From assembly GCA_965649825.1 (NCBI GenBank), contig OZ287717.1, positions 62,001-126,000 on the forward strand: a DNA stretch of 64,000 bases, given 5' to 3'. Positions 25,201-36,606 of this stretch are shown piece after piece; position 1 is the stretch's first letter; each line of letters starts with the position of its first letter. The position numbers and the translations under genes are program-made. The notes beneath the pieces were generated by a model. That model had not been told where the DNA came from. It made no database searches and was given only the letters and a program-made list of their open reading frames with translations. This DNA comes from Penicillus capitatus. Lineage: Eukaryota; Chlorophyta.

Positions 25201-28200
25201 GCCAGGTTACACCTGATGCGACGTAACCGCCACGATTTCAACTCCGTACGACACCGCCCAAAGCCAAACGAGCTTGCACCGATCGGCATCCGCGGTGTGT
25301 CCCGAGACGTCCCGCACCCGTCTGCGTCGAAGACTGCCGACGGTGGGCCCTCCGTGGGCCGTGGTCTGCCGAAATGTCGAATCCGGAAAGGTCGCGCCAC
25401 AGCCCGAGAACGCCGCCGTCGGGCTCCAACCAAGGGTCCGTCCGCATCCACTCGCCCCCGCCGACACATCCCCACCCTCGCTCGACCGTGTCGCCGGCGT
25501 CATCGTGCACTTCCAGATCGTACTAACAGGCCAGGTTACACCTGATGCGACGTAACGGCCTCGATTTCAACCAAGTACGACACCGCCCAAAGCCAAACGA
25601 ACCTCCGGTGATCGGCATCCGCGGTGTGTCCCGAGGCGTCCCGCACCCGTCTGCGTCGAAGACTGCCGACGGTGGGCCCTCCGTGGGCCGCAATCTGCCG
25701 AAATGTCGAATCCGGAAACGCCGCGCCACAGGTCGAGCACGCCGCCGTCGGGCTCCAACCAAGGGTCCGTCGGCATCCACTCGCCCCCGCCGACACATCC
25801 CCACCCTCGCTCGACCGTGTCGCCGGCGTCATCGTGCACTTCCAGATCGTACTGACAGGCCAGGTTACACCTGATGCGACGTAACGGCCTCGATTTCAAC
25901 CAAGTACGACACCGCCCAGAGCCAAACGAACCTCCGGTGATCGGCATCCGCGGTGTGTCCCGAGGCGTCCCGCACACGTCTGCGTTGTAGTTTGCCGACG
26001 GTGGGCCCTCCGTGGGCCGTGGTCTGCCGAAATGTCGAATCCGGAAAGGGCGCGCCACAGCCCGAGAACGCCGCCGTCGGGCTCCAACCAAGGGTCCGTC
26101 GGCATCCACTCGACCCCGCCGACACATTCCCACCCTCGCTCGACCGTGTCGCCGGCGTCATCGTGCACTTCCAGATCGTACTGACAGGCCAGGTTACACC
26201 TGATGCGACGTAACCGCCACGATTTCAACTCCGTACGACACCGCCCAAAGCCAAACGAGCTTGCACCGATTGGCATCCGCGGTGTGTCCCGAGGCGTCCC
26301 GCACCCGTCTGCGTCGAAGACTGCCGACGGTGGGCCCTCCGTGGGCCGTGGTCTGCCGAAATGTCGAATCCGGAAAGGCCGCGCCACAGCCCGAGGACGC
26401 CGCCGTCGGGCTCCAACCAAGGGTCCGTCCGCATCCACTCGACCCCGCCGACACATTCCCACCCTCGCTCGACCGTGTCGCCGGCGTCATCGTGCACTTC
26501 CAGATCGTACTGACAGGCCAGGTTACACCTGATGCGACGTAACGGCCTCGATTTCAACCAAGTACGACACCGCCCAGAGCCAAACGAACCTCCGGTGATC
26601 GGCATCCGCGGTGTGTCCCGAGGCGTCCCGCACCCGTCTGCGTTGTAGTTTGCCGACGGTGGGCCCTCCGTGGGCCGTGGTCTGCCGAAATGTCGAATCC
26701 GGAAAGGGCGCGCCACAGCCCGAGAACGCCGCCGTCGGGCTCCAACCAAGGGTCCGTCGGCATCCACTCGACCCCGCCGACACATTCCCACCCTCGCTCG
26801 ACCGTGTCGCCGGCGTCATCGTGCACTTCCAGATCGTACTGACAGGCCAGGTTACACCTGATGCGACGTAACCGCCACGATTTCAACTCCGTACGACACC
26901 GCCCAAAGCCAAACGAGCTTGCACCGATTGGCATCCGCGGTGTGTCCCGAGGCGTCCCGCACCCGTCTGCGTCGAAGACTGCCGACGGTGGGCCCTCCGT
27001 GGGCCGTGGTCTGCCGAAATGTCGAATCCGGAAAGGCCGCGCCACAGCCCGAGGACGCCGCCGTCGGGCTCCAACCAAGGGTCCGTCCGCATCCACTCGA
27101 CCCCGCCGACACATTCCCACCCTCGCTCGACCGTGTCGCCGGCGTCATCGTGCACTTCCAGATCGTACTGACAGGCCAGGTTACACCTGATGCGACGTAA
27201 CGGCCTCGATTTCAACCAAGTACGACACCGCCCAGAGCCAAACGAACCTCCGGTGATCGGCATCCGCGGTGTGTCCCGAGGCGTCCCGCACCCGTCTGCG
27301 TTGTAGTTTGCCGACGGTGGGCCCTCCGTGGGCCGTGGTCTGCCGAAATGTCGAATCCGGAAAGGGCGCGCCACAGCCCGAGAACGCCGCCGTCGGGCTC
27401 CAACCAAGGGTCCGTCGGCATCCACTCGACCCCGCCGACACATTCCCACCCTCGCTGGACCGTGTCGCCGGCGTCATCGTGCACTTCCAGATCGTACTGA
27501 CAGGCCAGGTTACACCTGATGCGACGTAACCGCCACGATTTCAACTCCGTACGACACCGCCCAAAGCCAAACGAACCTCCGGTGATCGGCATCCGCGGTG
27601 TGTCCCGAGGCGTCCCGCACCCGTCTGCGTTGTAGTTTGCCGACGGTGGGCCCTCCGTGGGCCGTGGTCTGCCGAAATGTCGAATCCGGAAAGGGCGCGC
27701 CACAGCCCGAGAACGCCGCCGTCGGGCTCCAACCAAGGGTCCGTCGGCATCCACTCGACCCCGCCGACACATTCCCACCCTCGCTCGACCGTGTCGCCGG
27801 CGTCATCGTGCACTTCCAGATCGTACTGACAGGCCAGGTTACACCTGATGCGACGTAACCGCCACGATTTCAACTCCGTACGACACCGCCCAAAGCCAAA
27901 CGAGCTTGCACCGATTGGCATCCGCGGTGTGTCCCGAGGCGTCCCGCACCCGTCTGCGTCGAAGACTGCCGACGGTGGGCCCTCCGTGGGCCGTGGTCTG
28001 CCGAAATGTCGAATCCGGAAAGGCCGCGCCACAGCCCGAGGACGCCGCCGTCGGGCTCCAACCAAGGGTCCGTCCGCATCCACTCGACCCCGCCGACACA
28101 TTCCCACCCTCGCTCGACCGTGTCGCCGGCGTCATCGTGCACTTCCAGATCGTACTGACAGGCCAGGTTACACCTGATGCGACGTAACCGCCACGATTTC

Positions 28201-28834
28201 AACCAAGTACGACACCGCCCAAAGCCAAACGAACCTCCGGTGATCGGCATCCGCGGTGTGTCCCGAGGCGTCCCGCACCCGTCTGCGTTGTAGTTTGCCG
28301 ACGGTGGGCCCTCCGTGGGCCGTGGTCTGCCGAAATGTCGAATCCGGAAAGGGCGCGCCACAGCCCGAGAACGCCGCCGTCGGGCTCCAACCAAGGGTCC
28401 GTCGGCATCCACTCGACCCCGCCGACACATTCCCACCCTCGCTGGACCGTGTCGCCGGCGTCATCGTGCACTTCCAGATCGTACTGACAGGCCAGGTTAC
28501 ACCTGATGCGACGTAACCGCCACGATTTCAACTCCGTACGACACCGCCCAAAGCCAAACGAACCTCCGGTGATCGGCATCCGCGGTGTGTCCCGAGGCGT
28601 CCCGCACCCGTCTGCGTCGAAGATTGCCGACGGTCGGCCCTCCGCGGGCCGCAATCTGCCGAAATGTCGAATCCGGAAAGGCCGCGCCACAGCCCGAGAA
28701 CGCCGCCGTCGGGCTCCAACCAAGGGTCCGTCGGCATCCACTCGACCCCGCCGACACATTCCCACCCTCGCTGGACCGTGTCGCCGGCGTCATCGTGCAC
28801 TTCTGCGAGTCACTGACAGGTCAGGTTACACCTG
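13201..28834 (-). repeat. 329-bp satellite array, block C (inverted)
   Basis: About 47.5 copies of the same monomer in reverse orientation. A few copies carry one extra base (near 15440 and 18379), which fuses or breaks the spurious frames. Whole multi-monomer runs are repeated: sequence at 18987-19974 recurs at 20632-21619 (offset 1645) and at 23922-24909 (offset 3290). Sequence at 22606-23592 recurs at 25567-26553 (offset 2961). This nested higher-order structure is what unequal exchange or segmental amplification produces. The many open frames here are GC by-products. Confidence 0.97.
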
Positions 28835-28920
28835 ATGCGACGTTGGGTGCTCGATTTCAAAACCGTACGACAGCTCCTGAAGCCGGACGAGCGGCCCGCG
28901 CCCGGCTTAGACGATGATGT
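28797..28920 (-). repeat. Diverged terminal satellite monomer
   Basis: At the right end of the array the sequence follows the monomer through acctgatgcgacg. It then diverges, keeping only patches such as cgatttcaa, ccgtacgaca and gacgag before similarity fades near 28920. The copy also has the ctgcgagtcactgac variant (about 28802-28816) seen in only one other copy (about 17616-17630). Degenerate edge monomers are usual where a satellite meets unique DNA. Confidence 0.75.
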
Positions 28921-31190
28921 CTTTCAACATGTCACTCAAAATCTTCAACACATAAGTATCAACAAAACGCCTGTGACATTACGAAGTACCCAGCGAAGTT
29001 GCCTGCATATCTCGATCTAATCCACACAGAGACAGCCCCAGACCCATCAATTCGGCACGTGGCAGGTAATCCAATTCTGACAGACGATGTCAAATCAAGC
29101 CATCTGCGCGAGGCTTCTTAGTCCACTGCAAATCCCATCAATCTAACTGATCTTCGAATCTAGCCGGGTCCTATTCTCTGAATAACGAAGATGTTTCGTT
29201 TCGCCGCAGTCTTGATCATGCGGAGCCTCAGAACGTCCATCTTAGAAGGATCTTAGAGGTCCATTCCAAGTAGCGTATTGGCCTTACGCTCTCGACCATT
29301 GTTGCCTCCGATAGAGATGCGCACTATCAATCGCGCTCGCACCTGGATAAATGAGAGATGCAGCCGCGAAACAAACACTGTTATTACTTGTCAAACAACG
29401 TTTTCTGTCTGAAGGTTGTCTCCAGGATATCCTTAATTTAAGCACGGAACGCTGCGTGTGTATGTTCGCTATCTGTCTTTCCAAACACTGACGGCGTCGA
29501 GACGTTTAACGTTGTCTCTGAAAAGTTCAAAGATGCGTCGCTGTGTCGACTGCCCGAAGACTTGCTCTGTCGTACAAGCAAGCACGCATCGTTGCCCACC
29601 GCTTTGTAGTGACGGAGTCGACAGAAGCGGTCTCTCGTAGAATCATCAGACGAACCTGTCAAGCTTCATTAGTTCCTTCGTAGATCTGCGGCGACGATCA
29701 CCGCGTCCAGGAGAAGTTAGCTGATATCGTCCAAATGACAAAAGACTTCTGCCAGACTGGTCATTGAAGGTACTCTGTTCTAACATGCAGATTGTCCTCT
29801 GATCTAACTCAATCTCTGACGTAGATGAGCAACCTGAATGGAAAACTGAACGGAACAGGAATTTCTCATAGGCTACGAATCAAATAACCTGAGAACTGCC
29901 TACAGGTCTGGCAGAAACGCCGTGGAAGAAAGCGAGCATACCCAGCTGATTCTAGAGGTTCAGAATCCATGTGTAGATAGAGACTGCGCACTGGAGACAG
30001 ATATCTCTCGACGTCAAAGAGGACAGGTGCGTATTTGCCAACTTAGTTACTGAGTTTTCGAATTTTGGATCATTAACATACGATTCGACAGCAGTGGCGA
30101 TCTTTGACATTAATGATTGTTTTATGTGCTGGACCTAAGAAGATCGGAAACCATCTGTGTTTTCATTAAGTGAAAACGCTGCTTCCTGGATGGAATGCAT
30201 GCTGCCTATGCTTGCTTTAGGATGTCGATCAAAAGTTTTCGCGGCAGTACACGACAGTTAGTTACCTGAGTCAGATTCCCGCTGGGTAGCTTTGCACTTG
30301 GGCGACCGAGACAGGAAGACTATAGTGACCAAACGCAATTATGACGAAGCTTAAGGCATCCGCCATGGATAGTTCTCCATGTTTCTTTGCCAACAATCTC
30401 GGCATTCTCATTCTTTGAGATCGCGCAATTTCAAGAGATAGATGTCAGTCAATGAAGAACCTGTTGCTGGACATTTCGTGTTGCACAAGATTTTGAGATG
30501 ACTTGAAATGAAGCGCCGGTGGGACGCAAGAAGCAGTTTCTGTGGTCGCGTGTTCCATGTCTAAATACAATAAACACAACACGGTTTGGAGAGATATGAA
30601 AGACACCGCTTGGATGAACAATGGATGTATGTAAAGACATCGAAGTGTGACATGATGTAGTGGTCTGAAAGCTATCGAACGCTGTCGTTGCTAAAAGGTG
30701 TGTTGATCCGTTGTTCTCAGCCAGAACGAAGATATTCTTGTGAAAACGGCATCAAAGACTGAGTACACTTCCACAGCCTTCTTGAATCCATGATGTTGTG
30801 CATGACACCAATCAAGAATGACATTCTTACCTGAATTATAGGCAGCATCGTGTAAAACATCCACGTGCATGTATTTTTGTCTTTCCAGCTTTTGTTAAGA
30901 AGCAGAACAGTCTGCATATGCATGGCAGGAATGCAGGTAAGGGAGGACATCGTCCCACAATCGTCTATTCGTAAGACTAACAGCGGCGTTTTACATCGTT
31001 TTCTTCACAGTACTGTGTATCAGATCCGCTATGCGTGAACCGTCAATCGAACTTAAAGACAAATAGACAATCGATCAACCCACCATGTCATAGAATCATA
31101 ATAAGAGATATGTTACTGCGAAGAATACCCACCCATGTTATTCTTTTTGTTTGCTCGACGCTTCCCCGTGACAACATCTCCTTCGTCCCT
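28921..31190. other. Non-genic stretch right of the satellite
   Basis: About 2.3 kb, more A/T-rich than the flanks. I find only short scattered frames with no family resemblance, no convincing splice chain, no tRNA-like T-loop and no LTR. It could hold decayed repeats or a non-coding RNA, but nothing here supports a call. Confidence 0.6.
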
Positions 31191-33768
31191 TCACATCTCC
31201 TCATCGGGAAAGTCGTCCTGTTGAGCAACAAATAGATCCCAGGTTAGATTTATGGCGGCCCTGTCAAAGGATGTGCTTTCGCGGCCGAGGTAAGATGCTG
31301 TGGAGATGTCAAAGTTGAAAACCGCATTCGGTATCATCTGCTTGAGTCCCTCTTGTGCGTTGTGCAGTTCGTGCAAGAACTTTTCGAAGGACCCAAAGAA
31401 AGCAATGATGCCTCTCATCTCTTCATCGTCGGCAGCTCTGATGTCTTTGGATGGCTCTCCGTTCTGACCGAGACCAGACCCTCCACTGCCTGCGGCCGGT
31501 CCCGTGTTCTTCCTCTTTTCGTCATTTTCGATGAGCTCGGAGACGACATCCATTGTTGAACTCGCTCTCTTCATCATCCGTTGCATCCTTCCTTTGTACA
31601 TCGCTCCAATCAAAGAAGAAATCACTTTCTCGTCAGATTCCTCCCCGTGCCCATGAGATTCTCCATGATGGGCTGCCTGTCCACCATGTCCATCTGCTCC
31701 TCGTCTTTGCCCGCCAGACTCTCCATCTTCCAAGTTCTCGATCCTCTTCACCTGTGCCAGCTCCACCTTCATTTTCTTTGCGGTATTCAACAGACCCTCT
31801 GGACAGTGAGATCCAGCGACCATAGTCAATGCATAGGTTGGCAACATCAAGAAGGATGCATGCACCAAGCAAAGAACACCGACCGCAATCAGTAGAACCA
31901 TCATCAGGACTTCGTTGCTGAAGACGTAGTCCGTGTATTCCGTGATAAAATTCACATCCTGCCAGGCGTTGAACGCGACAACAGCAATGGCCATTGCCGT
32001 CTCAAAGTACACAAATCGAAGGGCTTTTAGGATCAGCTGAGGCTGCTGAAACCAGAAGAGATTTGCAGAATCCGGAAGACTGTATCTGTCTGAGAATGTA
32101 TTGTAGCTGTCGTTGTGTCCTCCTCGCAGATGCATCAGCCATTCCCAGAAACGATTGGTCTTCGTCTGCGCATCCACTTGCGGCATAGACTTGGTCGAAC
32201 GATCTCCGTCGTCGACGATCTCTGCCGTCGTTGCTTCGGGATGCGGTTCCGAGTTTTCAGCTGCTTGACCTTGTCGCACAGCGTCTTCGAATCGAACGCT
32301 CCTCTCTTCGAAACTCTGCACTCTGCGCAATGACTTCTGCGATTTGCTGAGGGATCCAAAATTCTTCATCTACACCACAAGGCAGCCAGCCATCCTCTCA
32401 GAATCCCAAAAGCCATTGCAGAGAACATTACCGACAGACTTTGGTGTCCGAGATCTGGTCCTTCTCCTCCAGATTGTGATCCTGCGGAGTGTCTTGACAA
32501 GCGATTCGCCATATAGCTGACAGAACTGCACAAACACACACAGACAGCGCAACGTGAAGCTTCCTGAGATGCAGTCTATCATACTCTCTGATCAGCGTGT
32601 TTGGTGCCATGACACGTCGTGTACGTGCACTCTTTCTGTCTCCGTAGGCAAGATATGCCAGCTGTGTCAGCTTGATGCCAACCACCTCCAATTTTGTCCC
32701 CAAGATCAGCACAAGCAGCACAGCAGCAGCCGTCGTGACAAGGAGGAATTCTGGTACGAGAATCCAGATAGCAGCAGTCACCCACATGGTCCAATCAATG
32801 CGCACAACATTCGCAAATTCTTCCACGAGTGTGTTCACGACAAACGAAAGAAAATTGAAATCATCAGGAAACTCCATGCGCTCGATGAACAAGCATCTCA
32901 TCGAGAGATACAATGACTCATCGACAGCAGGAGAGAATTGAGCCCAGAATGACCAGAACCAGTAATCAAATGTGTTTCGACCGTAGATCAGCTTTGCGTT
33001 TTTGAGTTCTTTAAGTCTGTGATCGGGTCGGTCTTCATACTTCTTCCATCGGCGCATCCGCCAGAGACATATGAGAATTGACGCTGTCGCATACGAGATG
33101 TGAATGCAAGCCACCATGAAAATGAAAAGATGGGTTTGATGCAAGGCATTCGCCGACCAGAATGGTTCTTCATCCTTTGCACAAGAACTGCCGTACCCTT
33201 GTCCAGACACAGACCATTAGACATAGCAAAGCACGCCTTGTAAACTCACCAGCCTGGAGGCGTCGTCCAAAGAGGAGACGACGTCCACCATAGCCTTCAT
33301 CGGCGTAGCCTTCTCCATCCTCGGCATAGCCTTCTTTATTCTCAGAGGCATTTTCGTAGTCAGACTTAGAATCGCCGTCTTTCTCGTCTTTCGCGTAATC
33401 GTCACCGTATCCCCCTCCGTACCCACCCTTGTAGTTGGGGTCGTAGTCTGGGTTGTCCACACATATTTTCAAAACATATTCCTGCGGTTACGCCGAACAC
33501 CTCAGGTCTCCACCTCGACCGTGAACGAGGCACTTACTTCAGCCACAATAAGTAAAAAAGAAATGAGACCCAGCGCGAGTAACTCTTCCTCTATGTGGTG
33601 TACGGCTGTCCGCAATCCGCGCCGCGTTCGTCCTTGAAGCTGGTGTTCGAGGTAGTGCGAGAATTTCTCGAACAGCAAAGTGATGACGATAAAGGCCAGA
33701 AATATGGCGGCGATGCGGATGGACTCCGTTTCATCAATGGCACGTCCTGGCGCCATGGTCGAACACAA
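31191..33768 (-). CDS. MLO-family seven-transmembrane protein
   Basis: Four exons: 33768-33538, 33481-33250, 33197-32432 and 32346-31191. All three introns (56, 52 and 85 bp) are GT-AG and give one 794-residue frame. MLO-like features appear in order: an N-terminal membrane helix followed by FEKFSHYLEHQLQ, a second helix LGLISFLLIVAE, the conserved block HQTHLFIFMVACIHISYA with MRRWKKYE, then GTKLEVVGIKLT, FWFQQPQLIL and MLPTYAL. Between helices 2 and 3 is an unusual Gly/Tyr/Asp/Glu-rich loop (exon 2, GGYGGGYGDDYAKDEKDGD). The acidic C-terminal tail is about 200 residues and includes a His/Gly-rich patch. Plant MLOs are calmodulin-binding plasma-membrane proteins; its role here is unknown. 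The start codon lies 68 bp from the divergent CTU1 gene. Confidence 0.9.
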
Positions 33769-33836
33769 TACAACGCGTAATCCCTGCCTTGAAAACCTTA
33801 GAAAACCTCAAATGTGAAAATGAACGCGAATGCCAC

Positions 33837-35247
33837 ATGGGTCGATCTTGTTCGCGTTGTGCGTTGGAGAGAGCTATTCTTAGAAGACCCAAGACGCGTG
33901 AGCAAGTGCGCTCTAACGCAATGCGTTTATCTTTCTTCGGTGCTTAGACGTCTTCTGCAGTTGTGCCGTTCCTGTTTCTTTGAAGTTTTCGAAGAGGAGG
34001 TGCATCAGACCATTCAGTCATGTCAGCTGTTCACCTCTGGTGAGAGAATAGCGATTGGAGCATCAGGAGGGAAGGATTCTACGGTTCTCGCCCATACACT
34101 GTCCCTGTTGAACAGACGACATCAGTAAAGCAGACGGATGAAAATGCATCCTGGATGTTGATGTCTTGTGTTTGCAGGTATGGACTGCAGCTCTTCTTGC
34201 TTTCTGTCGATGAGGGCATTGCTGGCTACAGAGATGATTCATTGGAGACAGTGAAGAGAAACCAAGAGCAATATGACTTACCTCTGAAGATCGTTTCTTA
34301 TAAAGATCTCTACGGTTGGACAATGGATGAAATTGTCAAACAGATAGGCACCAAGAATAACTGTACCTTTTGCGGCGTCTTTCGACGACAGGCAAGGGAT
34401 GCATCACATTGATGCTTACGGAATCTGTTTTGCTATTAGGCATTGGACAGAGGAGCACGTCTGGTTTGCGCCGACAAAATTGCTACAGGCCACAATGCAG
34501 ACGATTTGGATGAAACCATACTCCTGAATTTCATACGTGGAGACATGTCAAGGTACACCTATCCATCACATCGAGACAGCAGAATGTGGTAAAGACTGCG
34601 ACCTCTGCAGACTGATGCGGTGCACCGATCCTGTCACTGGGACAGATGGAGATATGCCCAGAGTGAAGCCCTTCAAGTATACTTATGAAAAGGAGATTGT
34701 GATGTATGCCTATTTTAAAAAACTGGACTATTTCAATACTGAGTGTGTCTACTCGCCTTTTGCTGCGAGAGGCATTGTGCGAGACTTCATCAAGGATCTG
34801 GAAGCGGTGCGTCCGTCTGGAATCATGGATCTGATCCACTCGGGAGAGCAATTCAGATTCCGTCCAACAAGCGAAAAATCGGTGGACCCACGTGCATGCG
34901 AGCGATGTGGTTTCATATCCAGTCAGGTAAGATGGATGTCACAATGTAGTAAGTACCCTTCTCTGTTCGATCACACCTCGTGCACATTGCTGACGTGATT
35001 GTTCTCTGCATAGACGGTTTGCCAAGCCTGTACACTCCTTGAGGGTCTGAACAAGGCATGCAGCTGTTGTTCTGTGAGGCACTCTTTCTGACATTGTGCT
35101 GCATAGGGATTACCGAAGCATGGAGTGCGCCGCATGCGAGCATGTGAACGGAAGGAACCATTGCCGACTGCTGAATCTGGAACAGCGTGTCCATCATCCA
35201 AGTGCACATGCGAGAACGATTCACAGAGAGAGTCTCCATCTCATTGA
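33837..35247 (+). CDS. CTU1: Cytoplasmic tRNA 2-thiolation protein 1 (CTU1/NCS6)
   Basis: Seven exons: 33837-33905, 33961-34124, 34178-34391, 34440-34552, 34611-34926, 35014-35055 and 35107-35247, coding 352 residues. The protein opens with a CxxC...CxxC zinc-binding module (C5, C8, C25, C28). The PP-loop ATPase signature SGGKDS follows at residues 58-63, then [22 protein letters not shown] and a C-terminal CERCGFISS...[13 protein letters not shown]. This family, with CTU2, adds the 2-thio group to wobble uridine of tRNA-Lys/Glu/Gln in the cytosol. Introns 3 (34392-34439) and 6 (35056-35106) begin with GC rather than GT, and only those choices restore the family sequence. The 3' end is 88 bp from the converging RPN11 gene. 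Confidence 0.94.
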
Positions 35248-35335
35248 CGGATCGGTAACGAACGATCGTAGAACGTACGCTCTTGCAATAATGGTTCACA
35301 AGAAACGTCGGATAATGGTCTTTGTCTGTCCGTTC

Positions 35336-36485
35336 TCAGAAAACAATCGTGTCCAGCATGGTTCCCATGCATTGCAGGATGTTGGAAGACATCAGATTGG
35401 TCACACTTTCTTGCATGTGCTTCTTCACGTCCAAACGGCCCACATTGGCGACAGCACGCTTCTCATGAGGGGTGTCTTGTTCCTCAGTGACGGCCTGCAA
35501 TGCACTCCACTGCGAACACAGTATCTCGTACAGGTGGACACACCTTGATGTATTTCTCAGAGAGGTCTTTCAACTCACTCACGAACTTTTCGTTCGTAAC
35601 AGCATGCTTTTCAAAATCCAGAATCGACAGACCGTCTGTCCAGCGTTTCTTGCTCAGGTTGAGCAACATGCGCTCTTCCAACTCATTCTTCCTGCAACAC
35701 TCGTGATCGATGGACAGCAGCGCAGAACACGCACGCACCTGTAGTTGATGGCAATGGAGTAGTAGTGACGGTTGAGACCGTGGATGAGTGCTTGTATGGA
35801 TGGTTTGTTCAGGTGTCCAACATTGGACGTTGTCTGTCTGGGCTCCTGGCCCAGCATCATCGTCTGGGGCGAAATCAAACGAAACGCATCCATCACAACT
35901 TTCCCCTTCACACTCTGTATCGGATCCACCACAACAGCAACGGCTCTTTGATTCAAAGCCTCGAAACTCTGGAAACAATGCGTGCATGAGAACTCGGATG
36001 CGTTCTCATTTTGGTGGCTATACGAACCTGCTGGGTGTTCATGTCCACACCGGAGAGCCAGCAACCAAATCCTGGATGGCTGTGATACCATCCAACAACA
36101 ATCTCTGATCTCCCCACTTGATTGAGCATCTCGCTCATTTTTGTCTGATAGACAGGATCCACGGCTTCAACGCTCACTCCTGTGCCAGACTGGGGCATGG
36201 CAAACACGTCAACCACCTTAACGGTGTAGTCGTCCACGAACTCCCCAAGCATGAGTCCCATAACTTCCATTGGCACGCCTGCCCTTCCTAGCGTCACATA
36301 CGCTGCTGACAAAACCGGCAGCAGGTCTGTACGCGAATACCGTGCTTTAGCATCTTGAGCAGCGCGAGTGACGATATGTAGAGCTGCTCCGAGCTGTCGA
36401 CCTGTGGCGTGTCCGACGGCGCGGTGCCCATTCCACTCCCGCTGTTCCCAACATTCTGTAACAAGTGGCGGAGTCTTGCATCCAT
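35336..36485 (-). CDS. RPN11: 26S proteasome lid deubiquitinase RPN11/PSMD14
   Basis: Five exons: 36485-36341, 36287-36028, 35968-35739, 35691-35544 and 35494-35336, giving 313 residues, close to the human length of about 310. The JAMM zinc-protease centre is intact: E56, then H117-S-H119 with S127 and D130 in [15 protein letters not shown]. The sequence around it ([43 protein letters not shown]) is nearly invariant in the family. The C-terminus ends [11 protein letters not shown] as expected. It removes ubiquitin chains from substrates at the 19S regulatory particle. All four introns are 47-59 bp GT-AG. The equally JAMM-bearing CSN5 was considered, but the flanking motifs are RPN11-specific. 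Confidence 0.97.
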
Positions 36486-36606
36486 TCTATCAGCTCAGAT
36501 TGGAGCAATCGAATAAAACCAAAGCGAAGCGTAATGTACAAAACGAGGACATTATTTCGACGTTTGTTGTAGATGAGCCGGATCATCTCTGATCCCCCAT
36601 CGAGAC

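Noticed and set aside
1-28800. Hundreds of open frames of 60-305 codons on both strands in the satellite
   Set aside because: They repeat every 329 bp, overlap in several frames, change frame between copies and have no family resemblance; the longest span the N gap or one-base insertions.
1-28834. CRISPR array
   Set aside because: The 329-bp units have no short repeat/unique spacer structure and the host is eukaryotic.
29955-29985. T-loop-like ggttcagaatcc, possible tRNA
   Set aside because: The spacing is wrong for a B box and no cloverleaf or acceptor stem can be formed around it.
35336-36485. COP9 signalosome subunit 5
   Set aside because: It shares the JAMM motif, but the flanking [24 protein letters not shown] and the C-terminal [11 protein letters not shown] are RPN11-type.
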